Below, in pieces: positions 8,832 through 17,940 of a stretch of DNA of 64,000 nucleotides. The position numbers were made by a program, and so were the translations under genes. The notes under the pieces are model-generated. The model did not search any database. It saw nothing but the letters and a program-made list of their open reading frames with translations, and was not told where the DNA came from. Position 1 is the stretch's first letter, and the number at the start of each line of letters is the position of its first letter. Source of the DNA: CBDDIP01 sp965279405. Its GTDB lineage: Bacteria > Actinomycetota > Acidimicrobiia > Acidimicrobiales > Ilumatobacteraceae. Location: positions 3,038,001 through 3,102,000 of the forward strand of contig OZ257157.1 of NCBI GenBank assembly GCA_965279405.1. Direction: 5' to 3'.

Positions 8832-9572
8832 TCACGTTCGCGACGCGACGACGATCAGCTCTCGTGTCGCGTCCGTCGGCGGGCGTCGATCCCAGTCGCC
8901 GTAGATCGTCTCGATGGTGAAACCCGTTGCGGTGAGCGAATCGCGCAGCTCGGCCTCCGTGCGGAACCGCAGCGCGGCGTGGGACACGAGCTCCTCGCCG
9001 CTGACGTGGAAGCGGTAGTGGTTGTCGAAGCGAACGATGTCGTCATCGATGTCCTCGGCGTTGGTCCACGACGTGATCTCACCGGCGACCGGATCGGTGA
9101 CCGTGAACGGATGATCCGGCGTCCACTGGGCCCACACGCGGTCGAGCCGGTTGCGGCTCTCGAAGGTGAGCGTGCCGCCCGGCCGCAGCGCGGTGTGGAG
9201 GTGGCCGAGCGCCGCCGACCACGCCTCGTCGGTGAGGAAAAACTGGGCGACGTGCCCGGACATGAAGGCCATGTCCGCCTCGGGTGCGCCGATCGCGTCG
9301 GCGCCGCCGTGGATCCACGTCACGAGCTCACCGTTCGGGCTGCGGCGGGCGACGTCGAGCATCGCTGCCGACGGCTCGACGCCGATCATCGTCCAGCCGC
9401 GGGCGGCGAAGTCACGCGTGATCAGCCCGGTGCCGCTGCCGAGCTCGACGATCGTCTGTGCTCCGACCTCGCTGGCGACACCGGCGTAGAAGTCCGGCTG
9501 CGAACCCGGGTCGTAGGCGTTGACCGTGCCGTAGACAGCGGCCAGACGCGGATCATCGAACTCGGCGATCAC
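8832..9572 (-). CDS. Class I SAM-dependent methyltransferase
   Basis: 246 residues with the AdoMet-binding motif I VELGSGTGLITRDFA followed by an acidic strand end (GVEPSAAMLDVARR). The rest is a single Rossmann-like methyltransferase domain with no extra substrate domain, so the acceptor cannot be told. The ATG at 9572 overlaps the stop of the upstream nucleotidyltransferase gene (ATGA), making it the third gene of a minus-strand cassette with an XRE regulator. It ends base-to-base against the convergent oxidoreductase stop. Such a methyltransferase is not a usual third member of known toxin-antitoxin pairs. Confidence 0.82.
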   Translation of the reverse strand: MIAEFDDPRLAAVYGTVNAYDPGSQPDFYAGVASEVGAQTIVELGSGTGLITRDFAARGWTMIGVEPSAAMLDVARRSPNGELVTWIHGGADAIGAPEADMAFMSGHVAQFFLTDEAWSAALGHLHTALRPGGTLTFESRNRLDRVWAQWTPDHPFTVTDPVAGEITSWTNAEDIDDDIVRFDNHYRFHVSGEELVSHAALRFRTEAELRDSLTATGFTIETIYGDWDRRPPTDATRELIVVASRT

Positions 9573-10075
9573 CGCCGGTGCTCCGCGTCGATCTCGTCAC
9601 GCAGCGCGAGCAGGATCGGCAGCACCGCACGATCCTTGGGTCGGTCTGCCGTCTGCTTGGAGTGGATGATGTCGTCGAGGCTCGCCACGTGGATCACGCT
9701 CCCATCGACGTCGAACTCGACAGCGCGAGTGGCGAGCTCGTCGTAGCCCGTCGATCCCGCTGGCAGAAAGGCGATGTCGAGGTCGCCGGCGGCGGTGGTC
9801 AAGTTGACGAGGTCGACGCGCTCGAAGAACGCCGGCGAGCAGTCGAACGGCAGCCCGATCGGCTCGGTGTCCGTGCGAATGCGCGCACCGAGCGATCGCA
9901 GCGCAGCGGCGAGGCGAGCGAGGTTCTCCGGCGTTCGTTGCGGGCACAGGTCGGCGTCGTTGGTCGTCGCCGGTGAGCCGTGCAGCACTGCGCCGAGCCC
10001 GCCGATCAGAACGCATGCGACACGATGCTCGGCCAACGTGCGGACGATCCGCGTCGGCTGGAAGACCGCTGTCAT
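9569..10075 (-). CDS. Nucleotidyltransferase-fold protein (AbiEii/MNT-like), possible toxin of an XRE-linked pair
   Basis: 168 residues with the polymerase-beta nucleotidyltransferase signature: VLIGGLGAVLHG (the GG/GS helix turn) followed by NDADLCP, supplying the metal-binding acidic pair, and a later DLDIAFL strand that could give the third carboxylate. Small proteins of this type include AbiEii/MenT-like toxins and MNT antitoxins that modify tRNAs or HEPN partners. It is flanked by an XRE regulator upstream (4-base overlap) and a methyltransferase downstream (4-base overlap). The toxin assignment is inference from size and company. Confidence 0.72.
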   Translation of the reverse strand: MTAVFQPTRIVRTLAEHRVACVLIGGLGAVLHGSPATTNDADLCPQRTPENLARLAAALRSLGARIRTDTEPIGLPFDCSPAFFERVDLVNLTTAAGDLDIAFLPAGSTGYDELATRAVEFDVDGSVIHVASLDDIIHSKQTADRPKDRAVLPILLALRDEIDAEHRR

Positions 10076-10401
10076 CGGCGCCGCGTCGCGGTCGACCTGA
10101 ACGCGGCGACCTGCTCCACGTTCTGCAGCCGCTCGGCCGGTGTGAGCCGCAGGTGCTCACGGATCTGGGCGCGGTCGACCTCGTCTCGCGATCGCAGGCT
10201 GATGTCGAGCTCCACGCCGCACGCGTGAGCGATGGCCACCAGCGCGTCGAGCCGCGGTTCGTCGTGGCCGCGTTCCCACCTGGCGATCATCGACTGCGGC
10301 TTGCCGACTCGTGCTGCCAGCTCTCGTTGGGTGATCCCGGCGCGCCGGCGCAGATCACGCGCCAGCGAGTGGCTGCTGTCCGGCCGCAGGGTCACGATCA
10401 C
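10072..10401 (-). CDS. XRE-family helix-turn-helix regulator, probable antitoxin or operon repressor
   Basis: About 109 residues from GTG 10401 (a second GTG two codons on is possible). A Cro/C1-type HTH spans residues ~13-60 (DLRRRAGITQRELAARVGKPQSMIARWERG). The C-terminal ~50 residues (REHLRLTPAERLQNVEQVAAF) resemble tails of small XRE proteins that lead nucleotidyltransferase pairs. A TACGCT -10 lies seven bases before the GTG, so the mRNA is probably leaderless. The gene precedes and overlaps the nucleotidyltransferase by four bases. Likely regulated by itself, as is common for such cassettes; this is inferred. Confidence 0.75.
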   Translation of the reverse strand: MIVTLRPDSSHSLARDLRRRAGITQRELAARVGKPQSMIARWERGHDEPRLDALVAIAHACGVELDISLRSRDEVDRAQIREHLRLTPAERLQNVEQVAAFRSTATRRR

Positions 10402-10421
10402 GCTTGATAGCGTAACAGTGA

Positions 10422-12974
10422 TCAGGCGGGGGACGGTTCGACCGGTGCCAACGTGACGGCGCAGGCGATTGCGTCGCCGTCCGTGTATGTCATGGCGGCC
10501 ACCGAGCCGGCGTCGCAGAGGTCGCCCTCGGCGGCCGCGATCAGCGGCTGCAGGTCGGCCGGCGCGGTGACGACGGCGGACTCCACCGCGGCGCGCTGGC
10601 TGACCTTCGCCTCGGTCTTCGCCCGACGGATGTGGCCGAGCGTCTCGCTGACCGGATCGAGCAGCGACGAGTCGCCGCCTGCGGCAAGTGTCGGCCATGC
10701 GGCGCGGTGCACGGAACCGGTCTGCCACCAGCTCCACACCTCTTCAGCGGTGAACGGCAGGAACGGTGCGAACAGGCGATGCAGCACGTCGATCGCCTGG
10801 CGCAGCGCGGCCTGCGCCGATGCTGCTTCGGCGTCACCGTGGGAACCGTAGGCGCGACCCTTGACGAGCTCGACGTAGTCGTCGCAGAACCACCAGAAGA
10901 ACGACTCCGTGCGCTCCAGCGCGCGGGCGTAGTCGTACTCGTCGAAGGCGCGCGTGACGTCGGCGACGACATCGCCGAGGCGGGCGAGCATCGCCGTGTC
11001 GATCGGCGCAGTTGCGGTGCTGCCGTCCGGCGGCGCCGGGAACGTCAGCACGAACTTGCTCGCGTTGAGCAGCTTGGTGGCCAGCTTGCGGCCGATCTTC
11101 ATCTGCCCCTCGTCGAACGCGGTGTCCACGCCCGGTCGACCGTTGGCCGCCCAGTAGCGGACGGCGTCGCTGCCGTACTGCTCCAGCAACGGCATCGGGG
11201 TGACGACGTTGCCGACGCTCTTCGACATCTTCTTGCGATCGGGGTCGAGGATGAAGCCACTGATCGCCGCGTTGGTCCACGGCGTGGCGTTGTGCTCGTA
11301 GTGGGCGCGCACGACCGTGGCGAACAGCCACGTGCGGATGATGTCGTGAGCCTGCGGGCGCACATCCATGGGGAAGACGCGTGAGAACAGGTCGGGGTCG
11401 TCGAGCCAGCGGCCGGCGACCTGCGGGCTGAGCGACGACGTGGCCCACGTGTCCATCACGTCGGCGTCGCCGACGAAGCCGCCGGGCTGGTTGCGTTGCG
11501 CCTCGGTGTACCCATCGGGCGCCTGCGCGCTCGGGTCGACCGGCAACGATGCCTCCGCAGGGAGGATCGGGTGGTCGAAGTCGGGCTCGCCGTTCGCGTC
11601 GATCGAGTACCAGAGCGGGAACGGCACGCCGAAGAAGCGCTGGCGGGAGATCAGCCAGTCGCCGTTGAGGCCCTCGACCCAGTTGCTGTAGCGGTGGCGC
11701 ATGTGATCGGGGTGGAAGGCGATGTCCTGCCCGCGCTCGAGGAACACGCCGCGCAGCGCCGCCGAGCGGCCGCCGTTGCGGATGTACCACTGGCGGCTGG
11801 CGACGATCTCCAGCGGGCGATCGCCCTTCTCGTAGAACTTCACCGGGTGGACGATCGGGCGCGGCTCGCCGCGCAGCGCGCCGGTCTCGCGCAGCTGCTC
11901 GACGACGATCACCTGTGCCTGCTTCGACGTCTTGCCCGCGATCGCCGTGTAGCGCTCGCCGCCCTCGGCACCGCTGATCCACTCCGGCGTCGCCGGGTAG
12001 AACCGGCCGTCGCGAGCGATGAGCGCGCGAGTCGGCAGGTCGAGCTCGCGCCACCAGATCACGTCGGTGAGATCACCGAACGTGCAGATCATCGCGATGC
12101 CGGTGCCCTTCTCCGGGTCGGCCAGCGGGTGGGCGAGGATCGGCACCTCGACGCCGTACAGCGGGGTGATCACCGTCGTGCCGAACAGCGGCTGGTAGCG
12201 AGCGTCGTCGGGGTGAGCCACGAGCGCGCAGTTGGCAGCGATCAGCTCCGGGCGCGTGGTGTCGATGAGCACGTCGCCGCTGCCGTCCGCCTTGGCGAAG
12301 GCGATCTGGTGGTAGGCGCCGGGCATCTCCCGGTCGGCCAGCTCGGCCTGTGCGACGGCGGTGCGGAAGTCGACGTCCCACAGCGTCGGTGCCTCGGCCT
12401 GGTACGCCTCGCCGCGCGCCAGGTTGCGCAGGAACGCGGCTTGGCTGGTGCGGATCGTCTCGTCACCGATCGTCGTGTAGAGGTACGTCCAATCGACCGA
12501 GAGGCCGAGGCGGCGGAACAGCTCCTCGAAGGCGACCTCGTCGTCGGCCACGAGGCGCTTGCACAGGTCGACGAAGTTCGGGCGGCCGATCGGCACCTGG
12601 TTCTTCGGGTCGGCCTTGGCCGGCGGCTCGAAGTTCGGGTCGTAGGGCACCGACGGCTCGCAGCGGACGCCGAAGAAGTTCTGAACTCGGCGCTCGGTGG
12701 CGAGGCCGTTGTCGTCCCAACCGATCGGGTAGAAGACCTCGCGGCCGCGCATACGTTGGTAGCGGGCGATCGTGTCGGTGTGGGTGTAGCTGAACACGTG
12801 GCCGACGTGCAGCGAGCCGCTGACCGTGGGCGGCGGTGTGTCGATCGAGAACACCCGGTCGCGGGTCACCGAACGGTCGAAGCGGTAGGTGCCGTCGGCT
12901 TCCCACTGGGCGATCCAGCGGGCCTCGACACCGTCGAGCGACGGCTTCTCGGGCAGTGAGGGTGTGGTCGTCAT
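10422..12974 (-). CDS. valS: Valyl-tRNA synthetase (variant lacking the E. coli-type signature)
   Basis: 850 residues from ATG 12974. Class I signatures are HVGHV (HIGH motif) in PPPTVSGSLHVGHVF and KMSKS in DRKKMSKSVGNVVTP. The CP1 editing domain (DTTRPELIAANCALVAHPDD) removes mischarged threonine. The region GWDDNGLATERRVQNFFGVRCEP identifies the synthetase form also found in Streptomyces rather than the PGTDHAGIATQ type of E. coli and mycobacteria; the usual Pro in NGLPTE is Ala here. It charges tRNA-Val in the cytoplasm. A TAGCCT -10-like element ends ten bases before the ATG. It stands between the XRE cassette and the siroheme gene on the same strand, 20 bases from each. Confidence 0.93.
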   Translation of the reverse strand: MTTTPSLPEKPSLDGVEARWIAQWEADGTYRFDRSVTRDRVFSIDTPPPTVSGSLHVGHVFSYTHTDTIARYQRMRGREVFYPIGWDDNGLATERRVQNFFGVRCEPSVPYDPNFEPPAKADPKNQVPIGRPNFVDLCKRLVADDEVAFEELFRRLGLSVDWTYLYTTIGDETIRTSQAAFLRNLARGEAYQAEAPTLWDVDFRTAVAQAELADREMPGAYHQIAFAKADGSGDVLIDTTRPELIAANCALVAHPDDARYQPLFGTTVITPLYGVEVPILAHPLADPEKGTGIAMICTFGDLTDVIWWRELDLPTRALIARDGRFYPATPEWISGAEGGERYTAIAGKTSKQAQVIVVEQLRETGALRGEPRPIVHPVKFYEKGDRPLEIVASRQWYIRNGGRSAALRGVFLERGQDIAFHPDHMRHRYSNWVEGLNGDWLISRQRFFGVPFPLWYSIDANGEPDFDHPILPAEASLPVDPSAQAPDGYTEAQRNQPGGFVGDADVMDTWATSSLSPQVAGRWLDDPDLFSRVFPMDVRPQAHDIIRTWLFATVVRAHYEHNATPWTNAAISGFILDPDRKKMSKSVGNVVTPMPLLEQYGSDAVRYWAANGRPGVDTAFDEGQMKIGRKLATKLLNASKFVLTFPAPPDGSTATAPIDTAMLARLGDVVADVTRAFDEYDYARALERTESFFWWFCDDYVELVKGRAYGSHGDAEAASAQAALRQAIDVLHRLFAPFLPFTAEEVWSWWQTGSVHRAAWPTLAAGGDSSLLDPVSETLGHIRRAKTEAKVSQRAAVESAVVTAPADLQPLIAAAEGDLCDAGSVAAMTYTDGDAIACAVTLAPVEPSPA

Positions 12975-12994
12975 AAGCCCGCACAGGCTACGCG

Positions 12995-13558
12995 TCAGTC
13001 GTCCGGGTCGAGCAGCTGATTCAGGCGGGTCGCCCAGTCGAGGCCCTCGGTGCTGCGGCCCTCGCCGTGGATGGCGTCGCGCTCGGTGGCCAGCACGTCG
13101 GCGGCGTGGACCACCCGCTCGGTGAGCACGCCGTGCACGATCTGGTCGCGCAGCCGCTGGGCCAGCGCCGGACTGCCGCCGCCGGTGCTGACGGCCACGC
13201 TCAACCGACCCTGGCGGCCGACGGCGGGGAGGATGAACGAGCAGTTCTCGGGGTCGTCGGCGGCGTTGACCCACACGCCGGCGGCTTTGGCGGCAGCCGC
13301 CACGCCGGCGTTCACGGCCGGGTCGCCACTGGCGACGAACACGAGCTGACGGGCGTCGAGGTCGGTCGGCTCGAAGCGACGCTGCAACCGCTCGACGGTC
13401 AGCTCGTCGAACCCGGCGACGAACTCGGGGGCCACCACGGTGACCGCCGCGCCGGCCGCCACGGCCCCGGCCGCCTTGCGCAGGCCGACCGGTCCGGCCC
13501 CCACGACCAGCACGGATGCACCGGTGAGGTCGAGGAAGACGGGGAAGTCGAAGGCCAC
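12995..13558 (-). CDS. Precorrin-2 dehydrogenase / sirohydrochlorin ferrochelatase-like protein
   Basis: 187 residues: NAD-binding fold VLVVGAGPVGLRKAAGAVAAGAAVTVVAP at residues ~15-43, then the NAADDPENCSFILPAV and VSTGGGSPALAQRLR segments typical of the Met8p/CysG N-terminal module. It oxidises precorrin-2 and may insert iron to give siroheme, the cofactor of sulfite reductase. It lacks the CysG methyltransferase half. Its position back-to-back with cysHDN fits a shared role in sulfur assimilation. Translation starts at GTG 13558, six bases after a TAGGCT -10, so the transcript is probably leaderless. Confidence 0.87.
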   Translation of the reverse strand: MAFDFPVFLDLTGASVLVVGAGPVGLRKAAGAVAAGAAVTVVAPEFVAGFDELTVERLQRRFEPTDLDARQLVFVASGDPAVNAGVAAAAKAAGVWVNAADDPENCSFILPAVGRQGRLSVAVSTGGGSPALAQRLRDQIVHGVLTERVVHAADVLATERDAIHGEGRSTEGLDWATRLNQLLDPDD

Positions 13559-13593
13559 GGTTGCAGCCTACGGAGCGCCGATTCCAGACAAAC

Positions 13594-13632
13594 TTGACTG
13601 GGGAAGTCGCCTTTCCGGATAGTCTCCCTCCC
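13594..13632 (+). promoter_or_regulatory. Candidate promoter of the cysHDN operon
   Basis: TTGACT at 13594-13599 and overlapping -10 candidates GATAGT (13618-13623, spacing 18) and TAGTCT (13620-13625). The cysH ATG begins at 13633, seven bases after TAGTCT, giving a leaderless or nearly leaderless mRNA. The divergent siroheme gene uses TAGGCT read on the minus strand at 13570-13565. Confidence 0.5.
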
Positions 13633-14286
13633 ATGGCTGTCGCGACCGTTCCCGCCGACCTCGAGACCCGCCATCCCGTCGACGTCCTGCGCTGGCTGTT
13701 CGACAGCTACGACGCAGCCGACATCGCCGTCACCGTCTCCTTCGAGGACGCCGTGCTGGCCCATCTCGTGCACACCGCCGCACCGCACGCCGAGATCACG
13801 TTGCTCGACACGCAGTACCTGTTCGCCGAGACCGAGTGGTACGTGGAGGAGCTGCGCAAGCGCTTCGATCTGCAGCTGCGCGTGATGCATCCGCTCGACG
13901 AGATCGTGCCCGACAACCTGTGGCAGACCGACGTCGAGGGCTGCTGCGCGGTGCGCAAGGTGGAGCCGTTGAACCGCGCGCTGAGCGGCAAGGCCGCATG
14001 GGTCACCGGCGTCCGTCGCGTCGACGGGCCGACGCGTGCCAACACGCCGATCGCCGCGTTCGAGCTCGTCCGCAACCTGATGAAGGTCAACCCGTTGGCC
14101 ACGTGGACCGACGACGACATGGCCCTCTACGCGGCGATGAACGACCTCCCGCCGAACCCGCTCACCGAGCGCGGCTACCCGTCCATCGGCTGCTGGCCCT
14201 GCACGCGTCCGGTTGCGCCGGGCGAGGACAAGCGTGCCGGTCGCTGGGCCGGCCAGACCAAGACCGAATGTGGGTTGCACGTATGA
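13633..14286 (+). CDS. cysH: Assimilatory adenylyl-sulfate (APS) reductase
   Basis: 217 residues from ATG 13633. It carries both cysteine pairs of the iron-sulfur APS-reductase type: CC in EGCCAVRKVEPLNRAL and C-x2-C in GCWPCTRPV, plus the catalytic C-terminal ECGLHV. This [4Fe-4S] form reduces APS directly to sulfite with thioredoxin-like electron donors; no APS kinase (cysC) is present, which agrees. It leads an operon with cysD (ATGA overlap) and cysN that makes APS from sulfate. The divergent gene makes siroheme for the next enzyme, sulfite reductase, which is not in the window. Confidence 0.93.
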   Translation: MAVATVPADLETRHPVDVLRWLFDSYDAADIAVTVSFEDAVLAHLVHTAAPHAEITLLDTQYLFAETEWYVEELRKRFDLQLRVMHPLDEIVPDNLWQTDVEGCCAVRKVEPLNRALSGKAAWVTGVRRVDGPTRANTPIAAFELVRNLMKVNPLATWTDDDMALYAAMNDLPPNPLTERGYPSIGCWPCTRPVAPGEDKRAGRWAGQTKTECGLHV

Positions 14287-15188
14287 CCACCGCCGCTGCC
14301 CACCTCGACTCGCTCGCCGACGAGGCCGTGACGATCATCCGCGAAGTGGCCACCGAGTGCGAGAACCCGGTGCTGCTGTTCAGCGGCGGCAAGGACTCGG
14401 CGGTGCTGCTGCACCTCGCCGTGCTCGCCTTCGCGCCCGCCCGCCTGCCGTTCCCGGTGATGCACGTCGACACCGGCCACAACTTCCCCGAGGTCATCGA
14501 GTACCGCGACGAGTTCGTGCAGCGCGTCGGCGCACGCCTGGTCGTCGCCAGCGTGCAGGAGTCGATCGACTCGGGTCGCGTCGTGGAAGACACCGGGCCG
14601 CGGGCCAGCCGCAACCGGCTGCAGAGCGTCACGCTGCTCGACGCCATCGCCGAGCACGGCTTCGACGCCGCGTTCGGTGGCGGTCGACGCGACGAGGACA
14701 AGGCCCGCGCCAAGGAGCGCATCCTGTCGTTCCGCGACTCGTCCGGCCGGTGGGATCCGCGCAGCCAGCGCCCGGAGCCGTGGGACGTGCTCAACGCACG
14801 CATCCGCAAGGGCGAGCACCTGCGTGCCTTCCCGCTGAGCAACTGGACCGAGCTCGACATCTGGCGCTTCATCGGCGCCGAGGACATCCCGCTGCCGAGC
14901 ATCTACTTCTCGCACCGCCGCGTGGTCGTGCCGCGCGACGGGATGCTGCTGAGCGTTGGCGGTCCGGTGGAGCTCGAGCCGGGTGAGCAGCCATTCGAGG
15001 AGACCGTGCGCTACCGCACCGTCGGCGACGCCAGCTGCACCGGTGCGGTGCGTTCGTCGGCGTCGACGATCGACGACGTCATCGCCGAGGTCGCCGCGGC
15101 ACGGATCACCGAGCGCGGCGCCACTCGTGCCGACGACGGGTTCAGCGAGTCGGCGATGGAAGACCGCAAGCGCGAGGGCTACTTCTGA
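14283..15188 (+). CDS. cysD: Sulfate adenylyltransferase small subunit
   Basis: 301 residues, standard CysD length, beginning at ATG 14283 inside the cysH stop. The N-type ATP pyrophosphatase loop LLFSGGKDSAVLLHLA is at residues ~31-46, and the family segments HVDTGHNFPEVIEYRDEFV and AFGGGRRDEDKARAKERILSFRD follow. With CysN it forms ATP sulfurylase, joining sulfate and ATP to APS. Gene order cysH-cysD-cysN with one- to four-base overlaps shows a single operon. Confidence 0.95.
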   Translation: MTTAAAHLDSLADEAVTIIREVATECENPVLLFSGGKDSAVLLHLAVLAFAPARLPFPVMHVDTGHNFPEVIEYRDEFVQRVGARLVVASVQESIDSGRVVEDTGPRASRNRLQSVTLLDAIAEHGFDAAFGGGRRDEDKARAKERILSFRDSSGRWDPRSQRPEPWDVLNARIRKGEHLRAFPLSNWTELDIWRFIGAEDIPLPSIYFSHRRVVVPRDGMLLSVGGPVELEPGEQPFEETVRYRTVGDASCTGAVRSSASTIDDVIAEVAAARITERGATRADDGFSESAMEDRKREGYF

Positions 15189-16441
15189 TGCTCGGAACCT
15201 CGCTGGCGACGCGTTCGACGTTGCGCATCGCGACTGCCGGTTCGGTCGACGACGGCAAGAGCACGCTGATCGGTCGCCTGCTGCACGACACGAAGACCGT
15301 CTTCGAGGACCAGCTCGTCGCGGTCGAGAAGGCCAGTCGTCGGTACGGGGACGGCGAGGTCAACCTCGCGCTGCTCACCGACGGTCTGCGTGCCGAGCGG
15401 GAGCAGGGCATCACGATCGACGTCGCCCACCGCTACTTCGCCACGCCGGAGCGCAGCTTCATCGTCGCCGACACGCCGGGACACGCGCAGTACACGCGCA
15501 ACATGGTCACCGGCGCGTCCACCGCCGACGTGGCCATCGTGCTCGTCGATGCACGCCACGGTGTGGTCGAGCAGACCCGCCGCCACGCGTTCATCGCTTC
15601 GTTGCTCGGCGTGCGCACGATCGCCCTCGCGGTGAACAAGATGGATCTCGTCGAGTGGGACGAGGGCGTGTTCAACCGCATCGCCAAGGAGGTCGGCGCC
15701 TACGTCGACGCGCTGCCGACGCCGGTGCCGGTGGTGCCGTTCCCGATCAGCGCACTGCTCGGTGACAACGTCGTCGAGCCGTCGTCGAGCACGCCGTGGT
15801 TCGACGGCGGTCCGCTCCTGGCGTGGTTGGAGACCTTCGACGAGGGCGAGCAGGCGACGCACGTCGCGCGGCTCGACGTGCAGCGCGTCATCCGCCCGCA
15901 GGGCAGCGACTTCCGCGGCTACGCCGGTCGGTTGTCAGGCGGCGAGCTGCGCCCCGGCGACGCGGTCACGGTCCAGCCGAGCGGTCGCCGTTCGACGGTC
16001 GCCTCGGTGCAGCGCTTCGGTCGCGACCTCGAGGTGGCGGTTCCCGGTCAGGCAGTGGCGGTGTCGCTCACCGACGACGTCGACGTTGCTCGCGGCGACG
16101 TGCTCGTCGCCGGCGAAGGTGTGGCCTCCGAGGTCGTCACCGGCAACCTGTGCTGGATGATCGAGCGGCCCCTGCAGGTCGGCACGCGCTGGTGGTTCAA
16201 GCACGGCACCCGCACCGGTCGGGCCGTGGTCACGGCCATCCACGGTCGCCACGACCTGATCAGCCTGCAGGCGGAGGACGCCACCGAGGTGCAGCTGAAC
16301 GAGCTGGCGTTGGTGGAGCTGTCGCTGAGCGAGCCGATCGTCGCCGTGCCGTACGCCCACAGCCGTGAGGCCGGGCGGTTGATCCTCGTCGACGAGGCCA
16401 CCAACACCACGGCCGCCGCCCTCATGATCACGGCCGGCTGA
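15188..16441 (+). CDS. cysN: Sulfate adenylyltransferase large (GTPase) subunit
   Basis: 417 residues starting at ATG 15188, overlapping the cysD stop by one base. G-domain motifs are complete: GSVDDGKST (P loop), DTPGHAQYTRNMV (G3) and NKMDLVEWDE (G4), followed by two EF-Tu-like beta-barrel domains. GTP hydrolysis drives APS synthesis by CysD. The protein ends after the barrels, so there is no fused APS kinase, in keeping with the APS-type CysH in the same operon. Confidence 0.95.
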   Translation: MLGTSLATRSTLRIATAGSVDDGKSTLIGRLLHDTKTVFEDQLVAVEKASRRYGDGEVNLALLTDGLRAEREQGITIDVAHRYFATPERSFIVADTPGHAQYTRNMVTGASTADVAIVLVDARHGVVEQTRRHAFIASLLGVRTIALAVNKMDLVEWDEGVFNRIAKEVGAYVDALPTPVPVVPFPISALLGDNVVEPSSSTPWFDGGPLLAWLETFDEGEQATHVARLDVQRVIRPQGSDFRGYAGRLSGGELRPGDAVTVQPSGRRSTVASVQRFGRDLEVAVPGQAVAVSLTDDVDVARGDVLVAGEGVASEVVTGNLCWMIERPLQVGTRWWFKHGTRTGRAVVTAIHGRHDLISLQAEDATEVQLNELALVELSLSEPIVAVPYAHSREAGRLILVDEATNTTAAALMITAG

Positions 16442-16487
16442 TATCCGCAGACCGTCCTGGTGCCTGCGCTCGTAGGCTTCCGCCCCG

Positions 16488-17843
16488 ATGATCAAGCTGC
16501 ACGACACCGCCACCCGAGAGGTACGTGAGCTCGCCATGCGCGAGCCCGGCACGGTGAGCATGTACCTGTGTGGCCCGACGGTGTACGGGCCGCCGCACCT
16601 CGGTCACGGACGGGCGACGCTGATCTACGACGTGCTGCGCCGGTACCTCGAGTGGACCGGGCTGCGCGTGCGGCTGGTGAGCAACGTCACCGACATCGAC
16701 GACAGCATCATCAACCGCGCCAACCGCGAGAACCGGCCGTGGCAGGAGATCACCACGAAGTGCGAGGCGGTGTGGTTCGAGGCGATGGCCACGATCAACG
16801 TCGCCCGACCCACGGACGTGCCGCACGCGACCGAGTACGTCGAGGAGATGGTGGCGATGATCGGCGAGCTGCTCGATCGCGGCAAGGCATATCGCACCGA
16901 TGACGGCGTGTACCTCGACGTGCGCACGGTCGAGGACTACGGCCTGCTCGTCAACCAGCACCTCGACGACATGCTCGCCGGCGGTGGCGATCGTGACGTC
17001 TTCGGCGCGGACAACAAGCGCAACGCGGCGGACTTCGTGCTGTGGAAGCTGTCCAAGCCCGGCGAGCCGTCGTGGCCGTCGCCGTGGGGTGAGGGTCGCC
17101 CCGGTTGGCACAGCGAGTGCGTGGTGATGAGCCTCGACCTGTTGGGCGAGGGCTTCGACCTCCACTGCGGCGGGCAGGACCTCAAGTTCCCGCACCACGA
17201 GAACGAACGGGCGCAGGCCGTGGCGTTGGGCAAGCGCTTCGCCAACCACTGGATGCACCACGGCTTCGTCGTCGACGGCGAGGGCGAGAAGATGTCGAAG
17301 AGCATCGGCAACGTCGACAACCTGCTCGACCTGATGGAGCACTACGACCCGCGGGCGTACCGGATGCTGCTGCTGCAATCGCACTACCGCGGGCCGGTCA
17401 CGGTGAGCCAGGAGAACATCGACGCGTCGGTGAAGGCGTTGGCCCGCTTCGACGGGTTGGCGCGTCGCTTCGGCGTGCCGTCGTCCGATGCCGATGCCTC
17501 GGTGCTCGGCGCGTTCCGCACGGCGATGGACGACGATCTCAACACGCCAGCGGCGATGGCGATCGTCTTCGACGCGATCACCGCGGCGAACGCAGCCGCC
17601 GATGCCGGTGATGAGGTGCGTGCGGGTTCACTCGCCGCCGCCGTCCACTCCATCGCCGACGCCGTCGGCCTGACCTTCTCCGTCGACGACGAGGTCCCCG
17701 CCGACGTCCAAGCCCAAGCCACCGCGCTCGACGCCGCCCGCGCCAACAAGGACTTCGCCGAAGCCGACCGCATCCGCGATGCCCTGAAATCAGCCGGCTG
17801 GACCGTCGAAACCACCAAAACCGGCACCACCCTCCACCGCTGA
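16488..17843 (+). CDS. cysS: Cysteinyl-tRNA synthetase
   Basis: 451 residues from ATG 16488. The N-terminus has CGPTVYGPPHLGHGRA, whose Cys is the first zinc ligand and HLGH is the HIGH motif; KMSKSIGN is present further on, as are the other zinc ligands (WHSECVVMS, HCGGQDLKFPHHENERAQ). It charges tRNA-Cys. A TAGGCT -10-like box lies nine bases upstream of the ATG, so a very short leader is likely. The gene follows the sulfate-assimilation operon by 46 bases, linking cysteine supply and use. A stem-loop follows the stop. An alternative is the mycothiol ligase MshC, but the length and full C-terminal domain favour CysS. Confidence 0.92.
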   Translation: MIKLHDTATREVRELAMREPGTVSMYLCGPTVYGPPHLGHGRATLIYDVLRRYLEWTGLRVRLVSNVTDIDDSIINRANRENRPWQEITTKCEAVWFEAMATINVARPTDVPHATEYVEEMVAMIGELLDRGKAYRTDDGVYLDVRTVEDYGLLVNQHLDDMLAGGGDRDVFGADNKRNAADFVLWKLSKPGEPSWPSPWGEGRPGWHSECVVMSLDLLGEGFDLHCGGQDLKFPHHENERAQAVALGKRFANHWMHHGFVVDGEGEKMSKSIGNVDNLLDLMEHYDPRAYRMLLLQSHYRGPVTVSQENIDASVKALARFDGLARRFGVPSSDADASVLGAFRTAMDDDLNTPAAMAIVFDAITAANAAADAGDEVRAGSLAAAVHSIADAVGLTFSVDDEVPADVQAQATALDAARANKDFAEADRIRDALKSAGWTVETTKTGTTLHR

Positions 17844-17850
17844 CCCCCGC

Positions 17851-17893
17851 TCAGGCATCACAAGTTGCTTGTAGCGCAACCTCTGATGCCTGA
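17851..17893 (+). repeat. Stem-loop repeat, copy 1 (terminator-like, after cysS)
   Basis: 18-base arms 17851-17868 and 17876-17893 pair with two mismatches around a seven-base loop. The outer arm TCAGGCATCA and the whole right arm (18 bases) are identical to copy 2 at 18858-18900. Each copy follows a stop codon by about 8 bases, so each may act as a terminator. The two copies flank the gene 17941-18849. Confidence 0.65.
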
Positions 17894-17940
17894 CTGGCAC
17901 CGTCGCGAACCTTGTCGCACCCCGCGAGCACCATCAGCGG

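Noticed and set aside
12975..13634. Upstream in-frame extension of valS
   Set aside because: The translated part is arginine-rich and antisense to the siroheme gene; the real start with HIGH-region spacing is ATG 12974.
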